Made by a program: the position numbers and the translations under genes. 64,000 bases of DNA from Plecoglossus altivelis (taxonomy: Eukaryota > Chordata > Actinopteri > Osmeriformes > Plecoglossidae): NCBI GenBank assembly GCA_036571765.1, contig BROE01000023.1, positions 3,927,490-3,991,489 of the forward strand, read 5' to 3'. Of the stretch, positions 1 through 13,878 are shown piece by piece (positions within the stretch are counted from its first letter, which is position 1; each line of letters begins with the position of its first letter). The notes under the pieces are model-generated. The model was not told the origin of the DNA. It searched no databases and saw nothing but the letters and a program-made list of their open reading frames with translations.

Positions 1-340
1 GTCAATATATATCTCAAACTCATACCCCCCCCCCCCCCCGCTTTGCACACACACACAATTCTCCTGATCCTATCTGCTTCTGACCACTGCTAACATCTAA
101 TCCAAGATGGCATTTGGTACATTAGCCGTCCATCTTTTGAAACGTCTGAAAGCCTCAGTGGGTTATTGGGTTAAACTCTTTGTCACCCATCATCATTTGG
201 CCCACTGGCTATCCAGCAGAGTCTCACAGCACCCCAGCAGAAGAAGAAAAGATGCACACAAAAAACCCTGGACTACTTTGACCTCAAGAAAGATGCAAGA
301 AAGCCAACAGAGGACAAAAAAGCTGTTCTGTCGGACCCTC

Positions 341-650
341 CTCCCATCACCTCCCATCTCCTCCCATCACCTCCCATCTCCTCCCATCACCTCCCATCAC
401 CTCCCATCTCCTCCCATCTCCTCCCATCACCTCCCATCACCTCCCATCACCTCCCATCTCCTCCCATCTCCTCCCATCTCCTCCCATCACCTCCCATCTC
501 CTCCCATCACCTCCCATCTCCTCCCATCACCTCCCATCTCCTCCCATCACCTCCCATCACCTCCCATCTCCCCCCATCTCCTCCCATCTCCTCCCATCAC
601 CTCTCATCACCTCCCATCTCCTCCCATCACCTCCCATCACCTCCCATCTC
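341..650. repeat. 10-bp minisatellite, 31 copies
   Basis: Perfect 10-bp periodicity of the unit CTCCCATCAC / CTCCCATCTC with almost no indels across 310 bp. Two variants alternate irregularly at one base (A/T), and a few units carry a single change. The resulting Pro/Ser/His frame is a by-product and not a gene. Confidence 0.95.
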
Positions 651-3600
651 CTGAGTGTGAGCATCTTGTCCAGTGCTGGGAGTGTTCTCCCAATGCAAAC
701 GTCCCCTCACAGCGTGGTCGGAGACAAGCCTGAATGCTCCGCTGTCTCCCTACATCGATGGAAATGTCCTCTTTGAATATACTTTTAACAAACAGCCGCT
801 GAACAAAGGGACAGTGCTAACACGGCTGGCTTGGACAAAAGACCCATGTGAAGTGGGAGAAGGATGACTCATTGAAATCTAAGTTACAATTAAGTTCTCA
901 GATCCCAGAGGGGGGGAGGGATATTTTTTCTCATTGTGTTTTAGGCAACTTGATGGATCACGGTCTGAGTAATTAGAACTAATGAGGTTTTTCAGCCTGC
1001 TGTTGTGATGAACTGCCTTCACTTGAAGGTGACTCACATCTACTGAAAGCCAGGAGTGTGTGTGTGTGTGTTCACATGAGTGTGTGAATGAGACCTCATG
1101 TCACTTTTGATTAGGTCTTTGTCATTTCCTTTATGGAGAGTTGGCGTTGACACTGGTGTCATCAAAACAGGAACTGGGAAGCCCTGGCAAATACAAGATA
1201 ATTATTCAGCTCAAGTGTTCAGATAATGCGTGAATCAACACACAGAAGATGGTAGACGAACAGATAAGGTGCATTCGATTTATAGACAGCCTGGATTGGA
1301 GGCCACTGTGCCTGGACAGAGGTGCCAGAAGTGTTCCAATTTCATGATGTGTAATCCCACTCTGTAATCCTAGTCTCGTGCTGACGCGCGCACACACACA
1401 CACCTACACACGCACACCCACACACACATACACACACACACCAAGTGTCAGTGTCTGACCCTCTCATGCTCCCTTTCTGCTTGTTCTCAGTCCCAGATGG
1501 CAGAGAATAGGGGATTACAATGTTGTAATTCCCGCCTCCGGCAGATTAGATTACATTCATAATTCTGCTGCACGACTGGGTTGGGTTTTCCACACACACA
1601 CACGCACGCACACACACACACGCACACAAACACACACACGCACACACACACAGGGTTGCTGTTGCGCTGTGACGTGAAACCCAATATCACACAAGGTTCT
1701 CACTGTCCATAACTGAGTGTAAGACACTGAACACTTTCAGTCAGCACAGACACAACATCAAATGTTCTCTTCCTGGCACACCTTCCTTAGGCCTTAAAGC
1801 CTCTTGTTGTCCGTCCAGGGTCAAAGGTGATGTGCTGTGTGACTGCTTTCTGTTTGATCTCTCTCTGTCTCACTCCCTCTCTTTCCCCTCCTTTCCTCAT
1901 GCTCTACCTCCCTCCTGATGGCGGTCACTTTCTCCTCTTTAATCCGGCGGTGAATCTGATTAGTGGAATGGTCTCTTGGTTCGGCAACAGATAATATCCC
2001 AGTTAGGTTAGGACTGCCTATGTCGCTCTCGTGGAAAACACACACACACACACACCGACAGGAACTTAAGCAAATCTGACTTGTCTCAGGAGCTTTTATT
2101 TAAAGATCCACTTCGCTAAAACCTCTTATGCAGAGATGAGAAGTAACATAAACAACACAAAGCTTGACTGAATACCAGTTGTCAGGGGTCCAACCCACTT
2201 CTGCTGAAGACTTTAGTCCTTTGCATTAGGTACCGTAATCCTTTCTACAATGTCAACAGTTTGGAGATATTTATAAAACCCTATAATGCACTCCCTCTCT
2301 CCTGGCTCTGAGTAAAGCGCAGCTACTTGACAGTGCCTAAAAGGAAAGCGGTCCACGCTGATTTCCTCTGTCTCTCTCTCTGCATCAACCCGCCTCCCAG
2401 CAGATTGACTCATAAAGCAAACCCCTGTTCCCTGGTATTAGTGACTCACCCTTTCAAACATGCCTCCAGAGGCCAGAGGATGAAGTGAGACACAGGGAGG
2501 ATAGGAGAGAGAGATGGGGGGTGGGGGGAGGGGGGAGTGACCCTGCAGAGAGCGCCCAGGCAAACACAGGTTGTGTGGTTTCAGTGGAGGAGTGCACTCA
2601 ACCGTCTACATGTTATCATGATAATGACATCTGGGCGAGCGTGGGGAATTGGCCCTCGCTCTCTCTGTCGGGGAAGTATGTACGTCTCTCCCTAGCTCTC
2701 TCCCTCCTTTCACATCGTTCCTCTCTACCCTTTTCTCTTGTCTTACTCCTCTACCTGTCTCTCTCTCCCCTCTTCCGGTGATTTCCCTACTGGATCCCCT
2801 TCTTCCATCTTCCCTGCAGGTCACCCCTTGCAAATGAACGGGATTTCTCAGGTCAGGCTTGGCACACAGACGGGCTAATCAGCTCTCTCAGCAGCCTAAT
2901 CTCTGTGTTCTGTGTACACAGCCAAAACCTTGACCGCTCTCCTCAATCTGGGCAGTTGGGCGAGAAGCGCAAAGACTAGCAGAGACTGAGGATGGGTCCT
3001 CCAATGGTAACCTAGCACAGGCCTGCCCGCTCCTCCTTTATATATGTATGCATCTAAGAGGTGCACGGTTTGGGGCTTGTTATCAGTGGGTAATATCTGT
3101 GTGTGCTCAATGGAAGATGTATTGTGTGCCTGGTATAACAAGGTCATTCTGGACAACGAACTCCTGGTGACGTGGCAACAGCTACGTAGTGGATAAAAGG
3201 GGGATTCAAATGTACATTTCAATCACTGATAAGAATAGAAGAAAGGCACAGTTGGTAAATAATATGTTTGCACCATGCTGTGTAGGGGTAGTTCATGCTC
3301 TGAGATGGTTAAGGCCTCACAGATTGCTTCATGAAACTCTCCCTGGAACTCCAGGAATTAATCTCCTCAGGTCAGGCAGGGGTCAGGCAGTAGAGTAGCT
3401 AAGGTACTGGACCAGGGGTCAGGGTGTGCCCACTGTATCCTAGACAACCCGTCCAGGTCAAAGGTCACAATGACATGTGGTGGTGTGCACCATGCAGGGG
3501 GTGTGGAGGAAGAGAAATCACGAATAGCACAGACCCTGCGACCAACAGATTATGAAGAACTGGATTCCCTTAAAATCCCTCCACATAAAGCTTTTGTGTA

Positions 3601-4967
3601 CACGTAGAGGATTACCCATGACCTATACATGCTAGCATTCATGGTAGCATACTATAGGATACCTTGTCTTGCCTAACATACACTATATATATCCCTACGT
3701 ATATAATCAAACCATAGACCTTTCCATTGCAGAATCGAGATTGGTTTTGTTCTCCCTGAAACTGACACAGGCTGTTGAGGAGCAGAATTATTATGGAGAT
3801 TGGCCTATTCTGCATCAACGTTTCCCTTCTGTGGAAATCAGTTCTCTCATCACGCTTAACATATTCATGACGAGCTTCCCCTCCTGTTCTCCAGCGGGCT
3901 TAGCGTAGCAGCTTGGCTAATGAAGGGTGATAGATTGACAGGTAGTTATGAGATTCCTGGTTAGACTTGTGAAGCCGTGTAACCCAGAGCCATGCTTGTT
4001 CCCGATCGCCCAGGCCGTACATCTTATACGTGTCGTATTTAGCAGAGGTGGCGCAAGGAGAAGAAAATGGAACCCGATCCTGAGCAACTTCAGACGCTGT
4101 CCGAAAAAAAGCGTCTTGAGATGGAGAGAGGGGGATGGAAAGACGGCATGGGAGGGGGAGAGGTGAGAGAGAAGCTATCAGTTGGGTTCGTCTCCAGTAA
4201 CATGATGAGCTGGATTACCAGGAAGAACCGGACCAGACAGAACACTACCTGCTGACATGGGATCTTTACCCGGTGGCCTCTGTGGCATCCACTAATTGTG
4301 TTTGCCCTCCAGACATGCTGAACTCTTATTGTTCACCCGTACATGAGTAAAAGGGTAGGGATAACTGGTAACCACTTTTGAGTTGGGCTGGCCTGGGCTT
4401 GGTTGAAGTGATGTCGGTTGTTCCATCGCCTCAATTAGTTGCAGCAGTAATGCACGCATGCGCACACAGGCAGGTCTGAGGAGCACAGCCAGGGATGACT
4501 AAGAGGGTGATTGATGCCTGAGGACTGTTGTAGTTCTGGATGTGTTGGCTCAGCCGCTCTGCACAGAAAATACGCTGTTGCCGTCTCACAGAATAACAGG
4601 AGTTTTCATCAAGTCAGGCTAGGAACGCTGAAATGAGACCAGCAAAGCGAACTTGTTATGGTCTGTGGAAAGTTGATATGTTGGACTCCCAAGGCGATAA
4701 TTAAGTCACTATTACAAGTTACAGGAGGAAATTATTGTTTATTTTAAAACGTGTGTGTGTGTGTGTGTTAGCCTATGGGAGTGTTATGAGGGTGATGCTG
4801 TGGGTTGGTTGAGCTATGTCACACTCGTGTTCTCTAGGATTTGAATGTTAACCTTAATCCTTGTAAGCCAGGAGGATAGCCGTGTGTGTGTGAGGAGGAT
4901 GAGATGCCACGCCCCACTGTGTTTAGATCCATTACATCTGCAAGCTAAATCAGGTCTGGGCATACTC

Positions 4968-5000
<33 letters not shown>

Positions 5001-5779
5001 CACTGGAAGTGGAAAAGAGAGGGGGATGAAGGGGATAAAGAGAACAACATGGTTTAGCCTACTGGAATATTTGGCACAGCTCTATGCTGTAACTCCAAAA
5101 AGCCCCTGATGCAGTGGAACATGTGGATGTCCTGAAGAGCTGCTCTGTATTTGACCCTGTGTTGCAGTCCTTCACATTTCCACTCCATGAGCACAGTTTT
5201 TTTTGGTGCGGGGAGGAGTGTGTGTGTTTATGTCGCTGCAAGTGTTTACTGAGCTCTGAATCTTTTTTGCAGTGTTTTGGAGTGTCAGAGCAACCAAGCG
5301 ACTGTCCTCCCTGGCTTCTCCATTTTTAGAGTTCAGCTAAAAGCCACGAGTCTGGGAGCGAGCGGTGATTCTGGGAGCAAGACGGGTTTTAGAGAGGACG
5401 AGAAGAGGGGGAAGAGGAAGTGGAAGGAGGGGAGGAGGAGAAAGAGGAGGGGAGAGAATGTCAAGAGAGAAAAGAGAGAACTTTTCTTATCTGTTGCCAA
5501 GGAGACGACTATGTGTAAGCCACCCGGATGATGTCACCCCCCTCCCCACCCCGGTCGCAACCCTTCCATCCCCCCTCCTCCGACTTCTCTCCACCCCTTT
5601 TTCTCCAAGGTTCCGTTTGTTTTCCCCAGAGCGAGGAGGGGACGCGGCCTCCTTCCACACGTGCGGCGGTGGAGTGTAGACCAGGAGGCATGCCTACACC
5701 AACACATGACCTCACTGCAAAGGCAGTTCTCATCACTCGCACGTCAACTGTAATGGGTGTTAGGAGGTGACCTATCCTC

Positions 5780-6110
5780 CCCGAGGGAACTCAAACAAAC
5801 ACGGCGCTCGCACTCCCCTCTCCAAACCTGCAGCGAGCAGCCAAGACGTTGACACCACCAAGTGTTTGATTTTAAAAGCCCTGGCGACGTGCAAAGCGCG
5901 CCTCGCTACGATTTTTCCACCCGAACATTGTCTGCGTTGTTTCTGCGCGGCTTATTTCCACGTCTTGTGGCAGCGGCGTCTGGCGTTCTCTTGTCTCGCA
6001 GTTCGTTTCCCCCAGACTGCAGCTGACAGCGGTGGCTGGAGCCAGGGCCTCTTGGTCTGTCTGCAGCAGCTAACAGCAGAGTTTGGCGCGAGGGCCTCTC
6101 GCTGACTGCA
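5780..6110. other. CpG-dense block inside camk2d intron 2
   Basis: CG dinucleotides are visibly concentrated here (for example around 5895-5915 and 5945-6010) compared with the surrounding intron. No TATA element, ATG-plus-donor exon or other coding signal was recognised. It may be an internal promoter or enhancer, or simply a GC-rich patch. Confidence 0.25.
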
Positions 6111-7030
6111 CTCGTGAGGGCGGAAATGCTTTCAGTGTAATTACTGGGCAGGTTGAGGTCTGCGCACGCTGAATGTTCGCCTCTTTCTCTTTCTCTCCTA
6201 TGTCTTTTCTTTTTCTTGCTCTGGCTAGTTGACATTCTTGGTCTCCCTGCATCCAACTCTCCTTTTCCCGCCTGACCCCTTCCAGCCAACAGTATCTCTC
6301 TCTCATCTCTCTCTATTTGCCTCTCTCTGCCCTCTTTTATTAAACTGCCTGAACTCCATCCAGCTATTTAAAATAGCCCCTCTGTGTTTTGTCGCCTTAA
6401 ACAATGCCGGGCTTGAAGCCTGCACCTATTTGAATGGCACAGAGGACATTTGCATGGTGTGACGGGAAGGGAAGGGGTGGATACCCAGAATAGCCTGGTA
6501 GAAAAACAACAGCTTGATCATCTCAACTGAGATGTGTGACAGCCAGGTGGACGGACAGACAGATGGACAGGTAGGGAGAATCGAAGGCTGGCAGACAGAG
6601 CCGGAGTTTGGCAGAGCTGGCAAACAGACTTGGAGACAGACAGGCGACAGACAGAATGGAGACTAATTGACAGACGCAGAGAGATGGACAGGCAAGGGAG
6701 ACAGTCAGGGAGACCGCCTGGCAGGCCGAGAGACAGGGCTTCCATGTGTCAGTGTCCCTGAGAGGAGAGCTGAGTCCAGCCAACCTCCACATGGCTGGGT
6801 CCAGCCTCCAGGCCTGCTGGAGAACTGTACAGACATGGGAGACTTCAAGGAAAGACGTGACACATTAAATAGGGGTGCGTTCTCACCATTTTTACAATGA
6901 GATCTAAAATACAGACTTTGGAACACACACATCTTTCTTTCTCTCTTCCATTGCAGACAATGATATAGACTGATCCTGGAGCCAGAAAGGTGGATTAGCT
7001 CCGCTTCTAGCTTGTCCAGGCGTACCAGAC

Positions 7031-7073
7031 AACACACACACACACACACACACACACTGGCACACACACGCAT

Positions 7074-7113
<40 letters not shown>
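7031..7113. repeat. Compound (CA)n microsatellite
   Basis: CA/AC dinucleotides interrupted by CTGG and GCATG within the intron. It is long enough to be polymorphic. Antisense Cys/Val frames across it are artefacts. Confidence 0.9.
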
Positions 7114-7115
<2 letters not shown>

Positions 7116-8910
7116 GCACACCACTCTCACTTGCATCCCTGTTCATCCCTTCTCCCACCTTTTCCATCCTGCATCTCTGGCACCAACCTCCTCTAAATAT
7201 TCATCGATGTTTGTAGCCCCTTTGCAAGCCTATCGTTTTCTTCCCTCGCCTCAGTCTGCTTGTGCTCATCCCTCGCTCCCTCCCTCCCTCCTGCTACATA
7301 GCTGCACCACTGTCCTTATCTGAATAGCCTGAGCATCAGTGTCACCGCTATTTCCCCTCTTGTTGCAAGGAGATAAATGTCATTGTGTGTTTGTGTTCGT
7401 CCGCGCGCATTCAGGCGTTTGTAAGTGCGTGTGTACGTGTGTGTTTGGTGCCTGTGAGAAACACCTATAAACAAGCCTACCTCTTCCTGTGTGTCTTCTG
7501 AAGATATTGATTAGCTCATAACTGACTTCATGGCTGAGCATTCTTCAAAGACTAATTTGGATCCATACTCACGCTGATCACTGTAGGAGCGATCAATCCA
7601 CTCTGTCCTCCCTAAAACACTCCCTGGTTTCTCTCTCTCTCTCCCCCCTTTCCCTCCATCTTTGCGGAGCATCTGTTATTGACAGCCTCAAATGCTGGAA
7701 GGGGGAGGCAAAGGCTGGAGGAACAAAGTTTGAGTAGGTGAGAGGTATCGACACTCTCGCTCCACCAATGACGGCCTACCGAGCCAGAGAGAGTGGCAGA
7801 ACAGCGAATGCTCTTTACCAACAATCACTGGTTGCGTCGCTTGGAGTCGCTAAGTGCCCTTCTTAAAGGCCAGTTGGCGACGTGTGAGCTGGCTTAAAAG
7901 CCATGTTCTCTTTTCGGTGTTGGAGAGCTGGTGGGTTGGGGAGTTTGCTGTTTGCCTTTGGGTACCATATTTCACATAGAAGATGATGAGGATGAGGATG
8001 ACGGTAGTAGCTGTCATGGCGGATGTGAGTTTGTCTGTGTTTGGCAGGGTGTTGACAGGGCCTCCCGCTCTTCAGACAGGGAGTCTGGAGATGTGAAACA
8101 CCGGATATCCAGGTCTTTTAACTTTAACTGTGTTAAAGTCTGCGTGGGAATGTCGATATCCTTGCGCGATATTTGACGGACAAGTCTTTGCGGACGAGAA
8201 GAATGAATGTGGAAGGAAACAGGAAACGTGTTCCTCTTTGTGAGGATCTGTCGCCCCTCAAGGAATTGTGGGTGTTGTTGTTTTTGTACTCACCCGTCTG
8301 TACAAAGTACTTCCTCACTGTCCCAGCCTGGTAGTGAAGGATAAGTCTGAACATGATCATGATTCAAGGGACACGATCATGGGAGTACACACACGGCCTG
8401 GCGTTGCTATAACACACACACACACACACACACACACTCTGACACACACGCACGCACGCACCCTGTCAAGGCAGACCCATGTGCCATTTGTCTCCTTCAA
8501 AACCCCACTGCTGGCACCAGTGTCCTGTCAGCCCTACCGCCTCACAGACCTGTCTGCCATTATGGAGTGTGGGCCTGAAGAACTGACCTAGCTTGGTACA
8601 GGGGAGCTGAGTGGCTGTCCAGTAGTGATTAATTGCCCACATTTTTCATTGTCAGTTTTGAGTTCATATGTAAGTGTGCATAGGTGAATTATGGGTTCTG
8701 TAGTTCATGGATGATGAGGAAGTTGAGGTGGTTCATTATGTGGTGTCAAGGGACTTTTGGGTACTGGAGTTTATGCTGTAATGGTGCTAAATGAGGTTAA
8801 GCCGGGTGGGGACCGTATGGTCCCACTGTGCGGCAGGAGGAGGTTGAGTAGACCACGAGCAGGAAGTGTGTGCGTGTGTGTGAGCATGTGTGACAGAGAG
8901 AGAAAGAGAA

Positions 8911-8941
<31 letters not shown>

Positions 8942-9957
8942 CAGAGAGGTAGAGAGAAAGAGAGAGAGAGAGAACCAGCTGGGCTAGCCCTGCACTACTG
9001 CACCCTGGAGTCACACTAGAGATCTCCTCTCCATCCCCCAGCAGCATCAGTGTGGCAGACAGGACCCTCCAGTGCCTTCTGTCCCTCCGGCTCACCTGCC
9101 CTCTCAGTGAGAGGCTCTGAGCTTCGGATGGCTCCTCTGGTGTGAACACATGAAGCCTAACACAGGATGGCAGGTTACATCCCCACGGCTCTGCACGGCT
9201 GGGGCGGCTGAACTACGTGCAGAGAGCCAGTGTTGGGCGTAGTGCTCTGCATTCACACCTGCCCAGGGAGGGAGCCTATAGCTTTGTGGGTAACCATCAT
9301 TAACCAGCCCATGCTGACTGTAAGTGTAAAGGTGTCAAACTGTTTTCACACATCCTCCAACTGGCAGTTTGGATTCACACCAGAATTGCAGAACTGCTTA
9401 CGACCAAAAATAAACAAGGGTTAGTTATATACTTCAATGGTTGGATGCTAATTAACAGGGATTTCTTTATTTGGTGCATTAAAACTGAGTTGTGAGCCAA
9501 TATAATGCGTGCTATCTTGCTGGGAAAAGGAATGAATGGAATGGTTGAAGTTTATTTTTGCTTTTGATCCCCATGGTGAGTTTAGTTTGTCTTAGTTTTT
9601 GATCTAGTCTTCTGATCTGGTTGTTGTGTGGTTCCCTAGGAAGATGCGCTTGCTGCAGGGGTTGGCAAATCTACTCTATAATGGCTAGTTGTCTGGTGTT
9701 AGTGTGTGCACATGCCCTTTGTTTTTGTGTATTTTTAGACCGAGGGGATTTTGGTCTCTCATCTCATTCTCACCCACCTACCTCTGTGTGTTTGTGTGTG
9801 TGTCTCTTTCTGTCTCTCACTCTCTCTGTCTCTGTTTCTGTATCTATTCATCTCCCTTTCTTTTTCCCTCTTTCCTTCCCTGTCGTTTTAGTAGACCAGG
9901 TGTATGTGTAAAGAGCAAATGACAGCTAGGTGTTGAGAGCTTGAGAGTTGCAGGTTG

Positions 9958-10621
9958 AAGGCTGGACAGGTGTAGTCTGATGGGGAGAGAGAGGAAGGCT
10001 GGACAGGTGTGGTCTGATGGGGAGAGAGAGGGAGGCTGGACAGGTGTGGCCTGATGGGGAGAGAGAGGGAGGCTGGACAGGTGTGGTCTGATGGGGAGAG
10101 AGAGGAAGGCTGGACAGGTGTGGTCTGATGGGGAGAGAGAGGATGGCTGGACAGGTGTGGTCTGATGGGGAGAGAGAGGAAGGCTGGACAGGTGTGGTCT
10201 GATGGGGAGAGAGAGGAAGGCTGAACAGGTGTGGTCTGATGGGGAGAGAGAGGAAGGCTGAACAGGTGTGGTCTGATGGGGAGAGAGAGGAAGGCTGGAC
10301 AAGTGTGGTCTGATGGGGAGAGAGAGAGAGGGAGGCTGGACAGGTGTGGCCTGATGGGGAGAGAGAGGGAGGCTGGACAGGTGTGGTCTGATGGGGAGAG
10401 AGAGAGAGGGAGGCTGGACAGGTGTGGCCTGATGGGGAGAGAGAGGAAGGCTGGACAGGTGTGGTCTGATGGGGAGAGAGAGGAAGGCTAGACAGGTGTG
10501 GTCTGATGGGGAGAGAGAGGGAGGCTGGACAGGTGTGGCCTGATGGGGAGAGAGAGGGAGGCTGGACAGGTGTGGTCTGATGGAGAGAGAGAGGAAGGCT
10601 GGACAGGTGTGGTCTAATGGG
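9958..10621. repeat. 37-bp minisatellite, about 18 copies
   Basis: The unit contains GGCTGGACAGGTGTGGTCTG followed by ATGGGGAGAGAGAGGAA. Some copies gain 2-4 bp by adding GA steps. Because 37 is not a multiple of 3, the array stays open in several frames on the minus strand and yields 260-270-codon open frames of Pro/Ser/His. These are repeat-driven and not called as genes. Confidence 0.95.
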
Positions 10622-13600
10622 GTCATCTGCACCTCTTTTCTTCCTCCCTCCATCCCTCCATCCCTCTCCCTTCATCCCTTTCTCCATCCATCCCCCTCTC
10701 CCTCGCTCCGAACTTGCCACAAATATATTTGTTTGTTATGTAAAGTCTTATCATAACTCATCATGGCGAAAACAGCTTGACGTATTGTTTTGCATATTTA
10801 GTCTCTCTATTCTCCCTTCTGGCCACCAGTGAATAATACTGCCACCACAGTACGAGCTCAGCGCCTGTCTCTACCCCCGATGACATGAATTGATATGAAC
10901 TCACCCAAGGCTGTATTGCATCTAAAATATTCAGCATCGTAAAGTAGCAATGTCTGGCCTGTGTATGGAATACTTCTCCTGTCTCATTCGTTTACTCTCT
11001 CTCTCTCTGTTTGTCTCTCTCTCTCTTTATTTATACTACTATTTATTTCCGAAATAGTTTTCAAACGTCAGAACCATGCTCTGGAGCATGTGGTGAAGTA
11101 CGCTATGGAGAGCCTAAGATAGTATCCCCCCCCCCCCCCCCTGCCCCCCCATTTACCCCCGGCTCCAGTGAAGCGCTTGGGTGTTAGTCATGCTCGGGTG
11201 AGCAGGTTATGCACGCTTTATTGCCCTGCAACCCCGCCCTCCCTCGCGATTTCAAGGTACGGATTCTAGCGACAGAATCCCCATACACACACACACACAC
11301 AGCTTCCTCAGACTTGGCTGGCTCCCGCTCATGTTGGGATGTGCTCCACGCCACTCATCTCCGTCACGTTGTGACACGTCAGCCGTCTCGGCTGCCGTCG
11401 TGTCGCTGGCCTCTTCCCGTGTCCTAAGTGCTGGATGTCTGCCTCAGTGAGCAGCATGGAGAGCGAGGCTGCGTGCTGGTAGCATTTTGTGGGTTTCAGC
11501 AGCGAGCGCCGCGGAGAACGTCTCCACCTCCGCCGCATCTCTCGCACAAATAAACGGCACATCGCCATAGAAACCCAGGTTCACACCCGTGAGCAAAGGA
11601 CTCTTGAGTCATTACCGTATTCATGAGGTCCGTGGCCAGGTGTGTGGCCCTCCCTGTACCTACCACTTTGGGCTGAGTGCGTGTGCGGGGGTGGGGGAGG
11701 GGCAGGGGCAGGGGTGGGGGGATATGCCAGTTCTTATAAACTGCCTGTCAAGCCTTCAGAGTTTCCGGGGCCGATCAATTGCATGGCCACTGGTTCAAGA
11801 TGTTTAATTCTCTCTGTCTCGCTCCTGATTTCATATTAACGTTTTTCCCCTTAACAAAATGAAATGTCCCTCTGATGGGCTCCCCTACCTACCCCATCTC
11901 TAGGTGACCACAGGTACCCTGTGTACCCTGTCTCTAGGTGACCGCAGGTAGGCTGTCTACCCAGGTGACCGTAGGTACCTCCAGGTACTGTCTCCCTCTC
12001 TATTTCTATACATTTGTTTCTTACTCTCCATCGCTAGCCATTTGGCTGCTGGTCAGATGTTCATTTTTTTTCCCTGTTTCTTTCTTTATTTTTGATTGCA
12101 CCTTTACTGCACCGCCTGGGAAAAATAATTGGCTTCATATTTAAATCAGTGCACCGTGTTAGAGAGTGAGTGGGTGAGAAATAGGAACTGTTCCTGCCTT
12201 TTCTGGGCCCTATCCAAAAATGCAGAATCCCTTAAGCCAATTTTTCGGCCCCTTAACAATCACCATGACGATAAAAATACCCTTTAATGACAACTCCGGG
12301 GTCAAAGGTCCTTTCCCTGAATGCATCTTTAGTCAGATGAACGAGGACAGTGAGGGATGCAGAAAGAGAGACAATGAGATGGAGAGGGCACTAAATGAGC
12401 CTCTTAATGCCCTGAGCTCTTGAACAGGGAGGAGATGGACGTGGATGGGGGCAGGAGGTCCAGATGTGATGCTTCCATCGTGCTGACAGTGGTGGAGGTG
12501 GTTGGTTGGTGGAGGTGGTGGTAGTGGTGGATGGTGGGGGGTTAGGGCATTGAAAATAGCTGCCACTGCCCCCGTTTCCCTGGCCTGACGGCATCTCCTG
12601 CGCTCGTCTGGAGGTTTGCAGGAAATAGGTCAGCTCCAGGGCGAACCGCACAACACTTTCACTCCATGCGAGGGGAAAAAGGATGGTGCGCCTGTCATTT
12701 TCATCACGATTCTCTCCCATCTTTAACTGATGGTCGGTTTCGCAATCTATCCGCAGCGTGATTAAAAAAACGTGTGTGGACACAAACATGTGTTTTTTCA
12801 GTGAGGTGTTGAAACTGACATTTCTAGCTGTTTCGCTAATGCCTGGGTTGACTTCAGACCTTAACAATGAATAGATAGACAGCAGAAGAGGATGTGCTAG
12901 CAAGCGTGTGGTGCTGTGGTAGAAAGGATGAGTGTGCAGATAGTACTGAATCCTGTTACATCACAGATTAGGACCGGCAGCATGGGGGGTGGAGAAAGGT
13001 GACGGGAAGAAAACTGAAGCCGGTGTCCGCCCGGTGACAGAGATTACTGTCTTCTTAAAGTTTATCTGATTGGTGTGATTGGTGGGATTCGATTTTTTGG
13101 GGGGGTAAGATGATCTGTGATTGGAGAGCTCTCAGCTCTGTGATCACGCCTGTCTCAAGCAGCCAAAATTACAGCAGTTACACCAGTCTTACTGGTGCAG
13201 CCCTTGTTTTGCAAGGTAGTAGAATCATGCCTGCTTTGAGAAGAACAGAAATCCATTTTGAGAAATGATTTCTTCCCTCCGTGTAGGATTATATGGTCAT
13301 GGAATAAGATCAGGTGCATAGAAAAATGTTAAGGTTCAGGTTTGATGAAAACAGTTAACAGAGCAAATAAGATAACAATTTCTGAGCGCTCCAGTACAGG
13401 CACCTTCTAGGAACTAGCTAGGTCGGTCTGGGCTTGTTTGAAGGCTTCTGCCGTTTATCGGGTTGAAAGGCATTACAGGAATGGAATGAGGAAGTTACCA
13501 AGCAGGTCTTTATGAGCAAACACCCTGGAACGCAGAGGCAGGAGTTAGAGCAGGCTGGCTCCTGTTTATCTGGAGGAAAGTGTCACCTAACCCCAAGTAA

Positions 13601-13624
13601 AACGTGTTTGTGTTTCACTTGCAG

Positions 13625-13684
13625 ATCACCAGAAGTTGGAGAGAGAGGCCAGGATTTGTCGTCTCCTTAAGCACCCCAATATCG
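13625..13684 (+). CDS. camk2d: camk2d exon 3, kinase N-lobe (alpha-C helix)
   Basis: A 60-nt exon between TTGCAG and GTACGT. It enters in phase 1 and reads (D)HQKLEREARICRLLKHPNI, leaving a G that is completed by exon 4 to give Val. It contains the alpha-C glutamate (LEREAR) that pairs with the catalytic lysine of exon 2. Length and sequence match CAMK2 exon 3. Confidence 0.96.
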
Positions 13685-13832
13685 GTACGTATTGTACATG
13701 TTGAACGTGTCTTTGACTGGAATGAAGCATTGACTGAAGAACTGTCTCCCTCAGATGGGCTTATGTCATAATCCTGTGGGTCTGCTCTCTCTCTCTGTCT
13801 CTCTCTCTGTCTCTCTCCAACATGCATGCTGT

Positions 13833-13834
<2 letters not shown>

Positions 13835-13876
<42 letters not shown>
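13835..13876. repeat. (AC)n microsatellite
   Basis: An almost pure AC run of about 42 bp, 150 bp downstream of the exon 3 donor. Confidence 0.9.

Positions 13877-13878
<2 letters not shown>

Larger units (their letters stand above)
1..13624 (+). other. camk2d intron 2 (partial), repeat-rich, no exon recognised
   Basis: I read this stretch for CAMK2 exon 1 or 2 text (the N-terminal FTDEYQLF or GAFSVVRR regions) and found neither, so the window starts inside the intron before exon 3. It holds a 10-bp minisatellite at 341-650, many (CA)n/(GT)n runs (near 1390, 1595, 7031, 8410), (GA)n runs (near 4968 and 8898), a 37-bp minisatellite at 9958-10621, homopolymer C runs (29-45, 11128-11145) and a CpG-dense block near 5780-6110. 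Open reading frames here are short or repeat-driven and look non-coding. Confidence 0.75.

Noticed and set aside
341..650. Regular repeat that could be mistaken for a CRISPR array
   Set aside because: Continuous 10-bp tandem units without spacers, in a vertebrate intron.
107..733. 208-codon + strand open frame
   Set aside because: Most of it is the 10-bp CTCCCATC minisatellite; periodic Pro/Ser/His composition, no splice context and no homology.
3370..3470. GGTCAGGCAG...TAGAGTAGCTAAGG stretch resembling a tRNA-derived SINE head
   Set aside because: No clear A and B boxes, tail or target duplication could be made out.
9844..10720. Two overlapping ~265-codon minus-strand frames
   Set aside because: Both are readings of the 37-bp minisatellite in different frames; repeat-driven, no coding signature.
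1..13624. Search for camk2d exons 1 and 2 and for an alternative first exon
   Set aside because: No segment encoding the N-terminal or glycine-loop sequence was seen on the + strand; they are assumed to lie upstream of the window.
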